DNA of 64,000 nucleotides from G963667855 sp963667855 (GTDB lineage Bacteria > Planctomycetota > Phycisphaerae > UBA1845), in NCBI GenBank assembly GCA_963667855.2, contig CAXXKI010000004.1:434001-498000 (forward strand), written 5' to 3'. Below the pieces are notes generated by a model that did not search any database, was not told the origin of the DNA, and was given only the letters and a program-made list of their open reading frames with translations. Numbering within the stretch: the stretch's first letter is position 1; every line of letters starts with the position of its first letter. Shown in pieces: positions 34,939-44,134 of this stretch. Both the position numbers and the translations under genes were made by a program.

Positions 34939-36081
34939 GTGCTTTATTATCTGTTTAGAACCATCCTGCAGGGTGAGCACTACGCGTACGAAAACGCGCT
35001 TTTTCGCGGTGCGTGCGCAGCACTGTTCTGCTTTGTATTCATATTGATATTCGGGAAACCTGTGATCAGGCAACTTGTACGTTTCAAGCTCGGCGACAGG
35101 CCTGAATTCGACCACGAGGCACTCAATGTTCTGACCAGGGATAAATCGAATGTACCCACGATGGGCGGGATTCTTCTCCTGGCGGCGATTGCGTTTGGTG
35201 TTCTGTTGTTCGCCGACGTGCTGAATTTCTACATCCAACTCGGGCTTTTCTGCCTGGTCTGGCTGGGAATACTGGGCGCGGTTGACGATTGGATCAAGTT
35301 GACCCGGTCCAAGAGATCGAGTTCCCGGGATGGTTTGAAAAGTTACGAAAAGCTCCTTTTTCAAGTGGGATTGGGAGTGTTGCTGGGGTACTTCATTTTT
35401 AATCATGGAAAGGGAAACTTCTCGGTTCTTGGAGATGAGTGGAGTACCGACGCAATAGAGACTTTCCGCATATTGAGTGTGCCCTTCTATAAAAAGGGAA
35501 TCATTCTTACTCCGCTGTTGTTTATGGGAGTGACCGTGCTGGTGACGACGGCGACATCCAACGCGGTGAACCTTACCGACGGAATGGATGGACTGGCTTC
35601 TGGTTGTGTAGCGATTTGTGCATTCGTTTTTATGCTCCTTTGTGATATCGCTGGCGACGCAACTGCCGCGAGAAAACTGCTTATTCCGCACATTCATATG
35701 AGCGCCGAGTTGTCGGTTCTTTGTGGTTCGATTCTTGGTGCGACTGCGGGATTTCTGTGGTATAATTGCCATCCGGCGCAAGTGTTTATGGGTGACACCG
35801 GGTCACTGCCGCTGGGCGGTATGATCGGTTATGTAGCTATCGTTACCCGTCAGGAGTTGTTTTTGCTGATTGTCGGCGGTGTTTTCGTGATTGAAGCGCT
35901 GTCTGTAATTATCCAGGTGGGATACTTCAAGTTGAGCGGTGGCAAAAGGGTTTTTCTATGTGCCCCGATACACCACCATTTTCACCTTGGAGGGTGGACG
36001 GAAACGCAAACTGTGGTTCGTTTCTGGCTGGCGGCGGCGATGTTTGCCGGTTTGGCGATGGCGACGATTAAGCTTCGCTAG
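34939..36081 (+). CDS. mraY: Phospho-MurNAc-pentapeptide transferase MraY
   Basis: A 380-residue multi-pass enzyme that transfers phospho-MurNAc-pentapeptide to undecaprenyl phosphate, giving lipid I at the cytoplasmic face. About ten membrane segments are visible. Conserved loops are VPTMGGILLL, GAVDDWIKL (catalytic Asp pair), NLTDGMDGLASG (NxxxD motif), MGDTGSLPLGG and HHHFHLGGWTE. The start is GTG with GAGGTAG upstream. murD, expected next in the canonical order, is absent: only 115 bases separate mraY and ftsW. Confidence 0.94.
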   Translation: MLYYLFRTILQGEHYAYENALFRGACAALFCFVFILIFGKPVIRQLVRFKLGDRPEFDHEALNVLTRDKSNVPTMGGILLLAAIAFGVLLFADVLNFYIQLGLFCLVWLGILGAVDDWIKLTRSKRSSSRDGLKSYEKLLFQVGLGVLLGYFIFNHGKGNFSVLGDEWSTDAIETFRILSVPFYKKGIILTPLLFMGVTVLVTTATSNAVNLTDGMDGLASGCVAICAFVFMLLCDIAGDATAARKLLIPHIHMSAELSVLCGSILGATAGFLWYNCHPAQVFMGDTGSLPLGGMIGYVAIVTRQELFLLIVGGVFVIEALSVIIQVGYFKLSGGKRVFLCAPIHHHFHLGGWTETQTVVRFWLAAAMFAGLAMATIKLR

Positions 36082-36196
36082 TTGTCGCTTTTGTTACCAA
36101 TGAATATTTGGTTTTGCAGTTTATTAAAGGGGAAGCGAAGCGCTGGAAGAGAAGCTTCTGGTTCGCGATTCGACGCTACTCAAGGATGAGGATTCA

Positions 36197-37429
36197 ATGT
36201 CGGTTTCCGCGAGACAGTCTGGGGCGAATGCAACGGGAATAGTTGTTATTTCCGCCTGTCTTATGACTATCGGGTTAGTGATGGTGGCATCCGCTGGTGC
36301 CAGCCTGGAGAACTCGATAATAACTCTGCAATTCTGGAAAACGGCATTTGGTCGCCAGGCCATGTTTTCGGTGATCGGTTTTGTCGTTTTGCTTATCATC
36401 TCCAAGGATATGCATCGTCTCTTCCGTTGGCGCAGTGGATCGAGGTTTCAGCCGGCGGTCGCCTTGTATCTGGTAACCATTGTTTGTCTGGCTGCAGCGC
36501 TTACTCCCGGTGTGGGTACCGCTCGAAAAGGTGCTCGCCGTTGGTTGCAGCTTGGTCCGGCTGAGTTGGGAATTTCATTTCAACCGTCCGAGTTGGCGAA
36601 GCTGGCGATGGTTATATTGCTCGCCGCGTTTCTCGCCGCCCGTTGGAAAAAGATGAATTCGTTTTGGCGAGGGCTTTTGCCCGGCTGTTTGATTCTGGGT
36701 TTGTGTGCCGGGCTGGTAGGGATAGAGGATTTCGGGACAGCTGCACTATTAGCCGGTGTCGGGGTTTGCATGTTGATTATCGCCGGTGCCCGATGGTGGC
36801 ATATGGCTATCGTTGGATTGCCCGGTGCGGTTGGATTGGCCAGCCTGGTTTACTTCGCTCCTTATCGTATGCAACGGTTAACCGCGTTTCTGGATATCTG
36901 GTCTGATCCTCAGGGGGCCGGTTACCACCCGATCCAGTCTCTGGTTTCTGTCGCTTCGGGAAGCTTCTGGGGACGCGGATTGGGAGCCGGTATTCAGAAA
37001 TATGGTTATCTGCCGGAATCTCGTAGCGATTTCATTTTCGGCGTAATCAGCGAAGAGACCGGTATGATCGGGGCGGTTTGTGTGATAGGGCTGTTTGTTA
37101 CGCTTCTGTGGCTTGGCAAGCGAGTTGTGCATTGCAGTGTAACCAACTTCGGTCGGTTACTGGCTTTCGGTATTACCATGATGTTTGGCTTGCAGGCACT
37201 TATAAACATCTCGGTTGTTTTGGTTGTTGCCCCAACCAAGGGTATTTCTCTTCCCCTGGTGTCGGCCGGTGGTTCCGGAGTGATCTTTCTGGGGGCGGCA
37301 ATGGGGCTGTTGGCCTCTGTTGCCCGGGAACCTGATTGCGAGTTACTCGAAGAAATTCCCAATTGCGCTGACGATATGGAAATGGTGGATGAAGCGTCGG
37401 GATCTGCGGAACTGGCGGTGGAGGTATGA
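36197..37429 (+). CDS. ftsW: SEDS-family lipid II polymerase FtsW
   Basis: A 410-residue protein with about ten membrane helices. Typical segments are GTARKGARRWLQLG, FQPSELAKLAMVI, the large loop with GAGYHPIQSLVSVASG, GRGLGAGIQKYGYLPESRSDFIF and ISEETGMIGA, which contains the catalytic region. FtsW polymerises lipid II at the septum together with FtsI. Its stop overlaps murG by ATGA. AAGGATGAGG lies before the ATG. The canonical dcw placement supports FtsW over RodA. Confidence 0.92.
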   Translation: MSVSARQSGANATGIVVISACLMTIGLVMVASAGASLENSIITLQFWKTAFGRQAMFSVIGFVVLLIISKDMHRLFRWRSGSRFQPAVALYLVTIVCLAAALTPGVGTARKGARRWLQLGPAELGISFQPSELAKLAMVILLAAFLAARWKKMNSFWRGLLPGCLILGLCAGLVGIEDFGTAALLAGVGVCMLIIAGARWWHMAIVGLPGAVGLASLVYFAPYRMQRLTAFLDIWSDPQGAGYHPIQSLVSVASGSFWGRGLGAGIQKYGYLPESRSDFIFGVISEETGMIGAVCVIGLFVTLLWLGKRVVHCSVTNFGRLLAFGITMMFGLQALINISVVLVVAPTKGISLPLVSAGGSGVIFLGAAMGLLASVAREPDCELLEEIPNCADDMEMVDEASGSAELAVEV

Positions 37430-38595
37430 GCCTGGCTACGGTGGATAAACGTGATTTTGAAGTTAACTCGGAGGTTGCATCCTTTCCATTAATTGCTTTT
37501 GCCGGTGGTGGTACCGGCGGGCATTTGTATCCCGCTCTCGCTATCGCGGAAGCGTTGGAAAAGATGGTGCCCGAGGTACGTTTCGTGTTTTTTGGGACGA
37601 ACCGGGATATAGATAAGCAGATACTCGGCAATGCGGAACGAAAGTTGGTACCGCAGACTGTTCTTCCGTTAACTCTCAATCCTTTACGCGTACCGGCTTT
37701 TCTTCGGGCGTGGAAACGATCCATGCGGAATTGCCGAAACTATTTCGAAAAGGATATGCCCTCGGTAGTGATTGGTTCCGGCGGATTTGCCAGCGGTCCG
37801 GCAATCTGCTGTGCCTGTAACCGTAAAATTCCAACAGCGTTGGTTAATCCTGATCTGATTCCGGGAAGAGCGAACAGGTACCTTTCCTCCCGTGTTGATA
37901 CCGTATTCGCTCAATGGCCGGAGACTGCCCGGTACTTGGGCAAACGCGTTTCGGTAGAATCCTTTGGTTGTCCGGTACGTTCTGATTTTTCCAACATTGA
38001 TCAGGATGCGATCAGAAGCGAATTCGGTCTGGCTGACGATTGTAAAACCTTACTTATTACTGGAGCTTCTCAGGGGGCTCATTCGCTCAACATCGCCTTC
38101 GTGCATCTGGCTTGTGATCTTGCAGAAGCTGCCGGATGGCAGGTGTTGCACCTGACCGGTAAAGACGATCTGGGTTTAGTTAGAGACGCGTATCAGAAAG
38201 CCGGTGTCAGGGGCAGGTGTGTGGCGTACACTGAACAAATGGCTTCAGCTATGGCGGGAGCGGACTTGATAGTGTCTCGAGCCGGAGCGTCATCGGTGGC
38301 CGAAATAACTGCCGTGGGAAAGCCCGCGTTGTTTTTACCTTATCCCTATCACAAGGATCAGCACCAACAGGCTAACGCGGAGATGTTAACCAGGCGGGGA
38401 ACCGCTCGGATTTGTGCGGACCTGAAAGACGGTAAACTAACGGCAGAAGCGCTTAAACCGCACCTTAGAGAGTTGATGTTCGAGCCCGGAAAACTCGAAC
38501 ACATGAGCGAGCAGGCGGAAAGATGCAAACGGAGTGATGCTGCGGAAAAAATCGCCTACTGGATAGCAGGAAAAGTGGAAAAAACTGCTGGTTGA
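37426..38595 (+). CDS. murG: Lipid II synthase MurG
   Basis: A 389-residue GT28 transferase that adds GlcNAc to lipid I on the inner face of the membrane. AGGGTGGHLYPALAIAEAL near residue 27 is the first glycine-rich motif. GSGGFASGPAICCA, ITGASQGAHSLN, AYTEQMASAMAGADLIVSRAG, and FLPYPYHKDQHQQANAEML complete the signature. The N terminus is about 20 residues longer than usual. It is coupled to ftsW by a 4-base overlap. Confidence 0.94.
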   Translation: MSLATVDKRDFEVNSEVASFPLIAFAGGGTGGHLYPALAIAEALEKMVPEVRFVFFGTNRDIDKQILGNAERKLVPQTVLPLTLNPLRVPAFLRAWKRSMRNCRNYFEKDMPSVVIGSGGFASGPAICCACNRKIPTALVNPDLIPGRANRYLSSRVDTVFAQWPETARYLGKRVSVESFGCPVRSDFSNIDQDAIRSEFGLADDCKTLLITGASQGAHSLNIAFVHLACDLAEAAGWQVLHLTGKDDLGLVRDAYQKAGVRGRCVAYTEQMASAMAGADLIVSRAGASSVAEITAVGKPALFLPYPYHKDQHQQANAEMLTRRGTARICADLKDGKLTAEALKPHLRELMFEPGKLEHMSEQAERCKRSDAAEKIAYWIAGKVEKTAG

Positions 38596-38706
38596 AAAAG
38601 CGGCAATGATGGAGAGAATCGCGGACACGAGACGATACCTGTAAAGCGCATTGCACAGAAAATTGTTTGGCGAATCATAGGAACAGGCGGACAAGAAATA
38701 CTAAGT

Positions 38707-40125
38707 ATGCAAGAAACATCCACGAATAACTCAGGATTACGACAGCCGGGCGTATTCAACGGTTATCGTATCCATCTGGTCGGTGTAGGCGGCTCGGGAA
38801 TGTTTGGGGCCGCGAAGATTCTGCTGCGCTTGGGGGCGGTTATCAGTGGTTCGGATATGAAACAATTCGCCGGGGCCGGCGAACTGGTCGAAAACGGAGC
38901 GACTATTCACATACCTCATGATCGAGCGAACTTGCGGGATGATATTTCTCTGGTTGTTCGAAGTGCGGCCGTTCCCGACACGAATCCCGAAATCGTGGCA
39001 GCTCGCGAGAAATCAATACCTGTGATTTGTTACGCGGAATTGCTGGGAGAAATTACCCGATCGCGTCTGGCTGTATCGGTGTCCGGAACTCATGGCAAAA
39101 GCACGACGAGTAGTTTGACCACTTACCTGTTTCACCGGGCGGGTCTGGATCCATCGTTTATCTTCGGTGCTGATTGCAGGCAACTTGGTGGGAGCAGTGG
39201 CGTTGGAGGTGGCGAGCATTTTATTGTTGAGTCGTGTGAATACGGTCGTTCGTTCCTGCACATGAGACCGCACAGCGCGGCCATTTTGAACATAGAGGCT
39301 GATCATCTCGATTATTACCGTGATCTGGATGACATAGTTTCGGCTTTCGGTACTTTCGCGTCTCGGGTGTCGATTGACGGCTTGTTGGTGGTAAACCACG
39401 ATGACCTGCTGGCGAAACAGGCTGCAAGGCAGGCGGCCTGTCGAGTTGAAACTTTTGGCCTTGGTCCGGGTGCGGATTGGCGGGCGACGAGTCTTCGCTC
39501 CTCTCGTAGTGGGACAGTGTTTAAACTGCTTCGTCATGGCCAGGAGATAATGAACTGCAGTTTGCGCCTGGCCGGAGTTCATAATGTTTGTAACGCTCTT
39601 GCCGCCACCGCTTTGGCGTATGAAGGCGGAGCGTCTTTTGATGATATTGAGAAAGCCCTGGCCACGTTCGATGGCATCAGTCGCAGAATGACTGTGTGTG
39701 GAACGCGACGGGGGGTTACCATCGTCGATGATTTTGCCCATCATCCGACCGAGATAAGAATGACATTGAGTGCGGTACGCAGCCGTTTTTCGCCGCGGAA
39801 GACCTGGGTTGTATTTCAGCCGCATCAGGCTTCTCGTACTCGACAGCTAATGGATGATTTCAGCCGGGCTTTTGCGGATGCGGATGTTGTTCTTGTACCG
39901 GATATCTTCAGTGTTCGAGATACTGATGAGGATCGCCTGTCGGTTGCCTCTTCGCGGCTTGTCGATCGAATCAGGGAAACCGGTATTGATTCCCGTTATT
40001 TCTCGTCTCTCGACGCGGTGTGTGAGCATTTGGATAGTCACATAGCCGAAGGTGACGTAGTTGTCACCATGGGCGCGGGTGATGTCTGGAAGGTGGCCAA
40101 TGGACTGGTCGAAAGAGTTAGCTGA
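38707..40125 (+). CDS. murC: UDP-MurNAc--L-alanine ligase MurC
   Basis: A 472-residue Mur ligase that adds L-Ala to UDP-MurNAc. HLVGVGGSGMFGAAKILL is the N-terminal UDP-binding loop. The ATP loop is SGTHGKSTTSSLTTY, with Ser where most MurC have Thr. ESCEYGRSFLHMRP, NIEADHLDYYRD, HNVCNALAA, DDFAHHPTEI and FQPHQASRTRQL follow. All MurC landmarks are intact, unlike the neighbouring murE, murF and murB. The gene end overlaps murB by 23 bases. Confidence 0.94.
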   Translation: MQETSTNNSGLRQPGVFNGYRIHLVGVGGSGMFGAAKILLRLGAVISGSDMKQFAGAGELVENGATIHIPHDRANLRDDISLVVRSAAVPDTNPEIVAAREKSIPVICYAELLGEITRSRLAVSVSGTHGKSTTSSLTTYLFHRAGLDPSFIFGADCRQLGGSSGVGGGEHFIVESCEYGRSFLHMRPHSAAILNIEADHLDYYRDLDDIVSAFGTFASRVSIDGLLVVNHDDLLAKQAARQAACRVETFGLGPGADWRATSLRSSRSGTVFKLLRHGQEIMNCSLRLAGVHNVCNALAATALAYEGGASFDDIEKALATFDGISRRMTVCGTRRGVTIVDDFAHHPTEIRMTLSAVRSRFSPRKTWVVFQPHQASRTRQLMDDFSRAFADADVVLVPDIFSVRDTDEDRLSVASSRLVDRIRETGIDSRYFSSLDAVCEHLDSHIAEGDVVVTMGAGDVWKVANGLVERVS

Positions 40126-40977
40126 CAGAATTAAGACGGAAGTTCCGCTGGCAGATCAAACCTGGTTCAAACTGGGTGGAAATGCTCGGTATATGTTTTC
40201 CCCGGCCGATACCGAGGAACTGTCTACAGCGCTTAAAGACGCTCGTGACGCGGATTTGAATACCCGTATTCTCGGCGGTGGAGCGAATGTACTGATCAAG
40301 GATGATGGATACGATGGTCTGGTCGTTCGTCTGGATCAGGATTCGTTTACTAAAGTAGAGTTCGATGGTGAGCGAGTGCGAGCGGGCGGCGGAGCGGACC
40401 TGATGAAGCTGGCTCACGAGTGTTCCCAACGAGGATTGTCCGGTCTGGAGACGTTGGCCGGTATTCCGGGAACCGTTGGTGGGGCAACCGTAATGAACGC
40501 TGGCGGACGTTACGGCCAGTTCAGTGATGTTGTCGAGAGTGTCGAACTGATGACCCGTGAGGGTACGAAGTACGAATTGCCGGCCGAAGAAATGGGATTT
40601 GGATATCGTCATTCAAATGTTGGTGATGATATAGTAACCGGGGCCGTCTTGCGGTTGCGGAAAAAAACGCGAGAAGAAACGATTGAACGCTATCGCGAGA
40701 TATGGGAATCGAAAAAAATTCTCAGCCCTTTGCGAAACATAGTGCAGGTTGTATCTTCAAGAATCCGCCAGGTGACTCTGCCGGTCGACTGATCGATTCG
40801 GTTGGATTGAAAGGGGTTACCCTGGGGGCGGCGAGTGTCTCGGAAGTGCATGCGAACTTCATAACGGCCGATGATGAGGCGACGGCTGGCGATGTGTTAC
40901 GGTTGGCTATGCTCGTAAGAGACACCGTTTTCGAGCAAACAGGTGTTAAGCTCGAATTGGAGATTGATGTTTGGTAA
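40103..40977 (+). CDS. murB: UDP-N-acetylenolpyruvoylglucosamine reductase MurB, broken by one frameshift
   Basis: MurB reduces UDP-GlcNAc-enolpyruvate to UDP-MurNAc with FAD and NADPH. The first frame has TWFKLGGNARYMFSP, ILGGGANVLI, GIPGTVGGATVMNAGGRYGQ and GYRHSNVG. It shifts at the A7 run 40712-40718. In the -1 frame the expected NSQPFAKHSAGCIFKNPPG, GLKGVTLGAASVSEVHANF and the C terminus follow. One added A restores 291 residues, a normal type I/IIa length. The ATG at 40103 has GGAAGGTGG upstream. An A7 run is a common site for base-calling errors and could also allow slippage. Confidence 0.88.
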
Positions 40978-41028
40978 CGTGGCAGCTTGTGTGCCGCGTG
41001 TAGTTATAAGCTGAAAAGGATGTCAGCG

Positions 41029-41997
41029 ATGAAGAAAACGACCCGGCCTATCCGGATCGAATCGGCACCTCGAAAGATCGAGGTGACAAACCTGGATATT
41101 ACCGTTCTGGCTGGAGGACCCAGCGAGGAGCGGGAAGTCAGTATAGCCAGTGGAAATATGGTAGCCAGCGCCCTTGCCGGGCTCGGTCATCGCGTTTCTA
41201 TATGTGATATCTCTCCGGACGATCTATCCGCACTTGGACGAGCTGCGGATATTGTGTTTATTGCCCTGCACGGTTCCTTTGGTGAAGACGGTCAAATCCA
41301 GGCGGAACTGGAGCGCAGGGGGATACCGTTTACCGGCACCGGATCTGTGGGAAGCGCATTATGCATGGATAAAGTGGCCGCCAAAGGCTGCTTTGTTGCG
41401 GCCGGACTACCCACTCCACGGTTTGACGTTGCCCGTAGTTCAAGGATTGCGGAGGTTGCCCGTCGATGGCGTTTACCGGTAGTGGTAAAACCAGTTTGCT
41501 CCGGCAGTAGCGTCGATACGCATCTGGTTCGGGACAGAAGCCGGTTCCTGGCTGCGATGACCGACGTGGTCAAAAAACACGGCCAAGCCATGGTTGAGGA
41601 GTTGATTGAAGGGCCGGAGTTGACCGTGGGGATTCTCGGAAACCGGGCACTTCCGCCGATTCAAATAGATACGTCTCGTGATTTCTATGATTATCAGGCA
41701 AAATACATCGATGAGGAAACCGACTATCGGTTCGATATCGACTTGTCCCCAAAACTGCTTGCCAAAGTGCAGGCGATGAGCCTGCGAGCGGCCGAGGCTG
41801 CCGGGTGTCGGGATTTCTGCCGCGTGGACTGGATGGTTGATAGGATTACGCACGAGCCGTACTTGTTGGAGATTAATACTATTCCTGGTTTTACCAGTCA
41901 TTCTCTTTTGCCGAAAGCGGCACAGAAAGAGGGATTGTCGATAGCCCAGTTATGTCAGCGAATAGTTGAACTGGCTCTAGTCGGCGATAATGACTGA
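41029..41997 (+). CDS. ddl: D-alanine--D-alanine ligase
   Basis: A 322-residue ATP-grasp ligase making D-Ala-D-Ala for MurF. LAGGPSEEREVSIASGN is the N-terminal signature. ALHGSFGEDGQIQAELE, GIPFTGTGSVGSALCMDK and VVKPVCSGSS (ATP-binding Lys) follow, and DFCRVDWMVDR with LLEINTIPGFTSHSLLPKAA closes the active site. The ATG at 41029 has AAAAGG nine bases upstream; the longer GTG frame at 40987 adds 14 unlikely residues. Placement after murB matches other dcw clusters. Confidence 0.92.
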   Translation: MKKTTRPIRIESAPRKIEVTNLDITVLAGGPSEEREVSIASGNMVASALAGLGHRVSICDISPDDLSALGRAADIVFIALHGSFGEDGQIQAELERRGIPFTGTGSVGSALCMDKVAAKGCFVAAGLPTPRFDVARSSRIAEVARRWRLPVVVKPVCSGSSVDTHLVRDRSRFLAAMTDVVKKHGQAMVEELIEGPELTVGILGNRALPPIQIDTSRDFYDYQAKYIDEETDYRFDIDLSPKLLAKVQAMSLRAAEAAGCRDFCRVDWMVDRITHEPYLLEINTIPGFTSHSLLPKAAQKEGLSIAQLCQRIVELALVGDND

Positions 41998-42046
41998 TTT
42001 CTTGGAGTGTTCAGGGGTAGTTGTGGTGGAAGTTTAGAGCGAGCTT

Positions 42047-42940
42047 ATGGCACGTAAGAAGAAAAAGAAGAAAACCACGCTTTTAGGAGTAATTCGTCAG
42101 CATTGGGATGCTGTCTGCCATGATCGGAAACGGCGGTGGGCAAGGTATTGTGCGCAAGTGTTTGTGTTCTTGACTTTTGCCGCATTGGGTGTTTACGGAA
42201 TGACCCAGGTTGAAGAGTCGGTCCTGATGTCACCGCCGCAGGAAGCGGCTGCCAGGATTGAACTCATCGATGTTCCACGAGGCCTGGATAATATCATGAC
42301 CGAAGCTTTGGAGCCGTTTGCTCTGGAGCCCTGGTCGAGTGAAACCATATGTCGCGATATCGGAAACGTGCTGGAACGGATCGGTTGGGTAAAAGACGTG
42401 GTCAGCGTTCACCGCTTTCCGGATCGGCGCATCGAGGTTACCTGCACCTATCGCAAGGCGTTGGCCATGGTTCAACAGGAAGAAGGATTCTACCTGGTGG
42501 ATGAAGAAGGTGTACGCCTGCCGGGCAGATACAACAATTACTCCGAAATGAAATTGATTCAGGGAGTTTGCCGTACAGTACCTAAAGCCGGTGAACCATG
42601 GCAGGCCCCGGAACTTCGTGCCGGTATCGAACTGATTAAGATCCTGTCGGCCGAGCCGTTTTTCGATCAGGTTACCGCGGTGCTGGTGCATAATTATGGG
42701 GGACGATCAGATCCCCGGGCGGCCCACCTGGTGTTGGCTACCGATCAGGCCGGTGAGAGAATTCTTTGGGGTTCGGAACCTGGCGGTGAGGTTGAGGAGA
42801 ACACAGTCGCTCAGAAACTGGAATTATTGCGCAGCAATTACCGCCGGTTTGGGCGCATTGACGCCAACAGGGGGGTAATCGACATCTCAGTGCATCCTGA
42901 TCGGATAATCACTCCGGAAATCGCTCGATCCCGGATGTAA
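42047..42940 (+). CDS. ftsQ: FtsQ/DivIB-like division protein
   Basis: A 297-residue bitopic protein. It starts with a very basic stretch (RKKKKKKTT), has a membrane helix at about 38-55 (VFVFLTFAALGVYGM), and an exported part in which a POTRA-like repeat and a beta domain can be read: IGNVLERIGWVKDVVSVHRFPDRRIEVTC then YRKALAMVQQEEGFYLVDEEGV. The latter matches the FtsQ segment R.P.A.v....g.yLvD..G. Position at the end of the mur genes is as expected. ftsA and ftsZ do not follow. Confidence 0.75.
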   Translation: MARKKKKKKTTLLGVIRQHWDAVCHDRKRRWARYCAQVFVFLTFAALGVYGMTQVEESVLMSPPQEAAARIELIDVPRGLDNIMTEALEPFALEPWSSETICRDIGNVLERIGWVKDVVSVHRFPDRRIEVTCTYRKALAMVQQEEGFYLVDEEGVRLPGRYNNYSEMKLIQGVCRTVPKAGEPWQAPELRAGIELIKILSAEPFFDQVTAVLVHNYGGRSDPRAAHLVLATDQAGERILWGSEPGGEVEENTVAQKLELLRSNYRRFGRIDANRGVIDISVHPDRIITPEIARSRM

Positions 42941-43081
42941 TGGGTTCGCTATTCGGCTTCCTGTTTTTGACCGCCGGTTCGCCGTAATCGATGCTTAAGT
43001 AGCTGTAAAGAGGGATTATTTTTTGGAAATACTTCCGATCTCACTCCGAATACCTTTATGGAGTGATAAGGAGGTGGCGTT

Positions 43082-43888
43082 ATGGACCGTTTAGACGAAC
43101 TAGTCCGACAGCTTGTTGATCTTGTGCACCAGCATGTGCCGGCCGACATGATACCGCCGATGGTGCCGACGGCCGTGGTGCTGCTCTTTTTCGGGGTCGG
43201 AGTGAGCGTGCTGGGAGCCAAATTCGCTCGCTGGTTCATAACGGTGTTCTTTGCTGTTGGTGGGTTGGTCGCCGGTCTGGCCATCAGTCAACGCATGGGA
43301 ATATCTCCTCCGTTTACGTCTCTTGTCGGATGTGTCGTTATTGGAGGATTAGGATATTCATTGTACCGATTCCTTGTGGGATTAGGGGCAGGAGTATTCC
43401 TGGCTGTTGTCGCGTTCAGTGTTCTTTCGGTGCAGATGGTTGTGCCTCATCTTGACCAATTCCCGAATTTGACGCAACCGGTAATCGCTAACGCTGAAGG
43501 CGTGGAAACAGTTGAGCAGGCGATGGAAGCGACCTGGGAACAGTTGGAAGTCGATCTGCAAGAATTCGGGGAATACCTTATTCAACGCGAACCCAACCTG
43601 GAAAAATATGCTGGATGGGCTGTGGCTGTCACCGGGCTCGTTGGTTTTCTGATGGGCGTATTCTTCTGCAGGATGACTCTTATTGTTTTCTGTGCGTCTT
43701 TCGGTACATTTCTGATAACTTCGGGTATATGCTTGTTGCAGCCCAATGTTCTTCAGGCTCAAGGCTTTTCACCGGAAACGTCTTCGCTTACGTTGTTGTC
43801 ATTCTTCGTCGTATCTTTGATTCTGCAGTCGATCCTGACCCGCCCGGAGCCGGTGTTCGTACAGGCAACTCATAAGGAAGCGGATTGA
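43082..43888 (+). CDS. Multi-pass membrane protein (DUF4203-like), copy 1
   Basis: A 268-residue protein with about seven membrane segments in two groups (about 22-120 and 185-255) separated by an acidic helical region (EGVETVEQAMEATWEQLEVDLQEF, about 140-165). The glycine-rich helices (FFAVGGLVAGLAIS, VIGGLGYSLYRFLVGLGAG) recall the TMEM198/DUF4203 type. No function is known. GGAGG lies seven bases before the ATG. A second protein of similar layout is encoded 246 bases downstream. Confidence 0.6.
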   Translation: MDRLDELVRQLVDLVHQHVPADMIPPMVPTAVVLLFFGVGVSVLGAKFARWFITVFFAVGGLVAGLAISQRMGISPPFTSLVGCVVIGGLGYSLYRFLVGLGAGVFLAVVAFSVLSVQMVVPHLDQFPNLTQPVIANAEGVETVEQAMEATWEQLEVDLQEFGEYLIQREPNLEKYAGWAVAVTGLVGFLMGVFFCRMTLIVFCASFGTFLITSGICLLQPNVLQAQGFSPETSSLTLLSFFVVSLILQSILTRPEPVFVQATHKEAD

Positions 43889-44134
43889 CGGAACAAATCC
43901 AATCGGGGTAAACGCCGGTTTTTAATGATAGTCGTCCTATAAGTGACGGCGGTTGTTTGATTACTTTGCATAGCGTAATGGGACAGCGTTTTATCGAACA
44001 TTTCCTGATATGGTAGTTTGCTGATTTTGACGATCACACAGCCATTGCGTCGGGATTCCTGGAATTGTACGTTTGAGTTGTGTCAAAGTGCCTGTTGACG
44101 GCAGGTTTTGCACTCTATTGACGGAGGACTCAAC

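Noticed and set aside
34897..35781. 294-residue minus-strand frame
   Set aside because: It lies opposite mraY, whose motifs are complete, and its composition (Gln, His, Arg rich) is that of an antisense frame.
39013..39825. 270-residue minus-strand frame
   Set aside because: Antisense to intact murC and rich in Arg, Thr and Ser with no family features.
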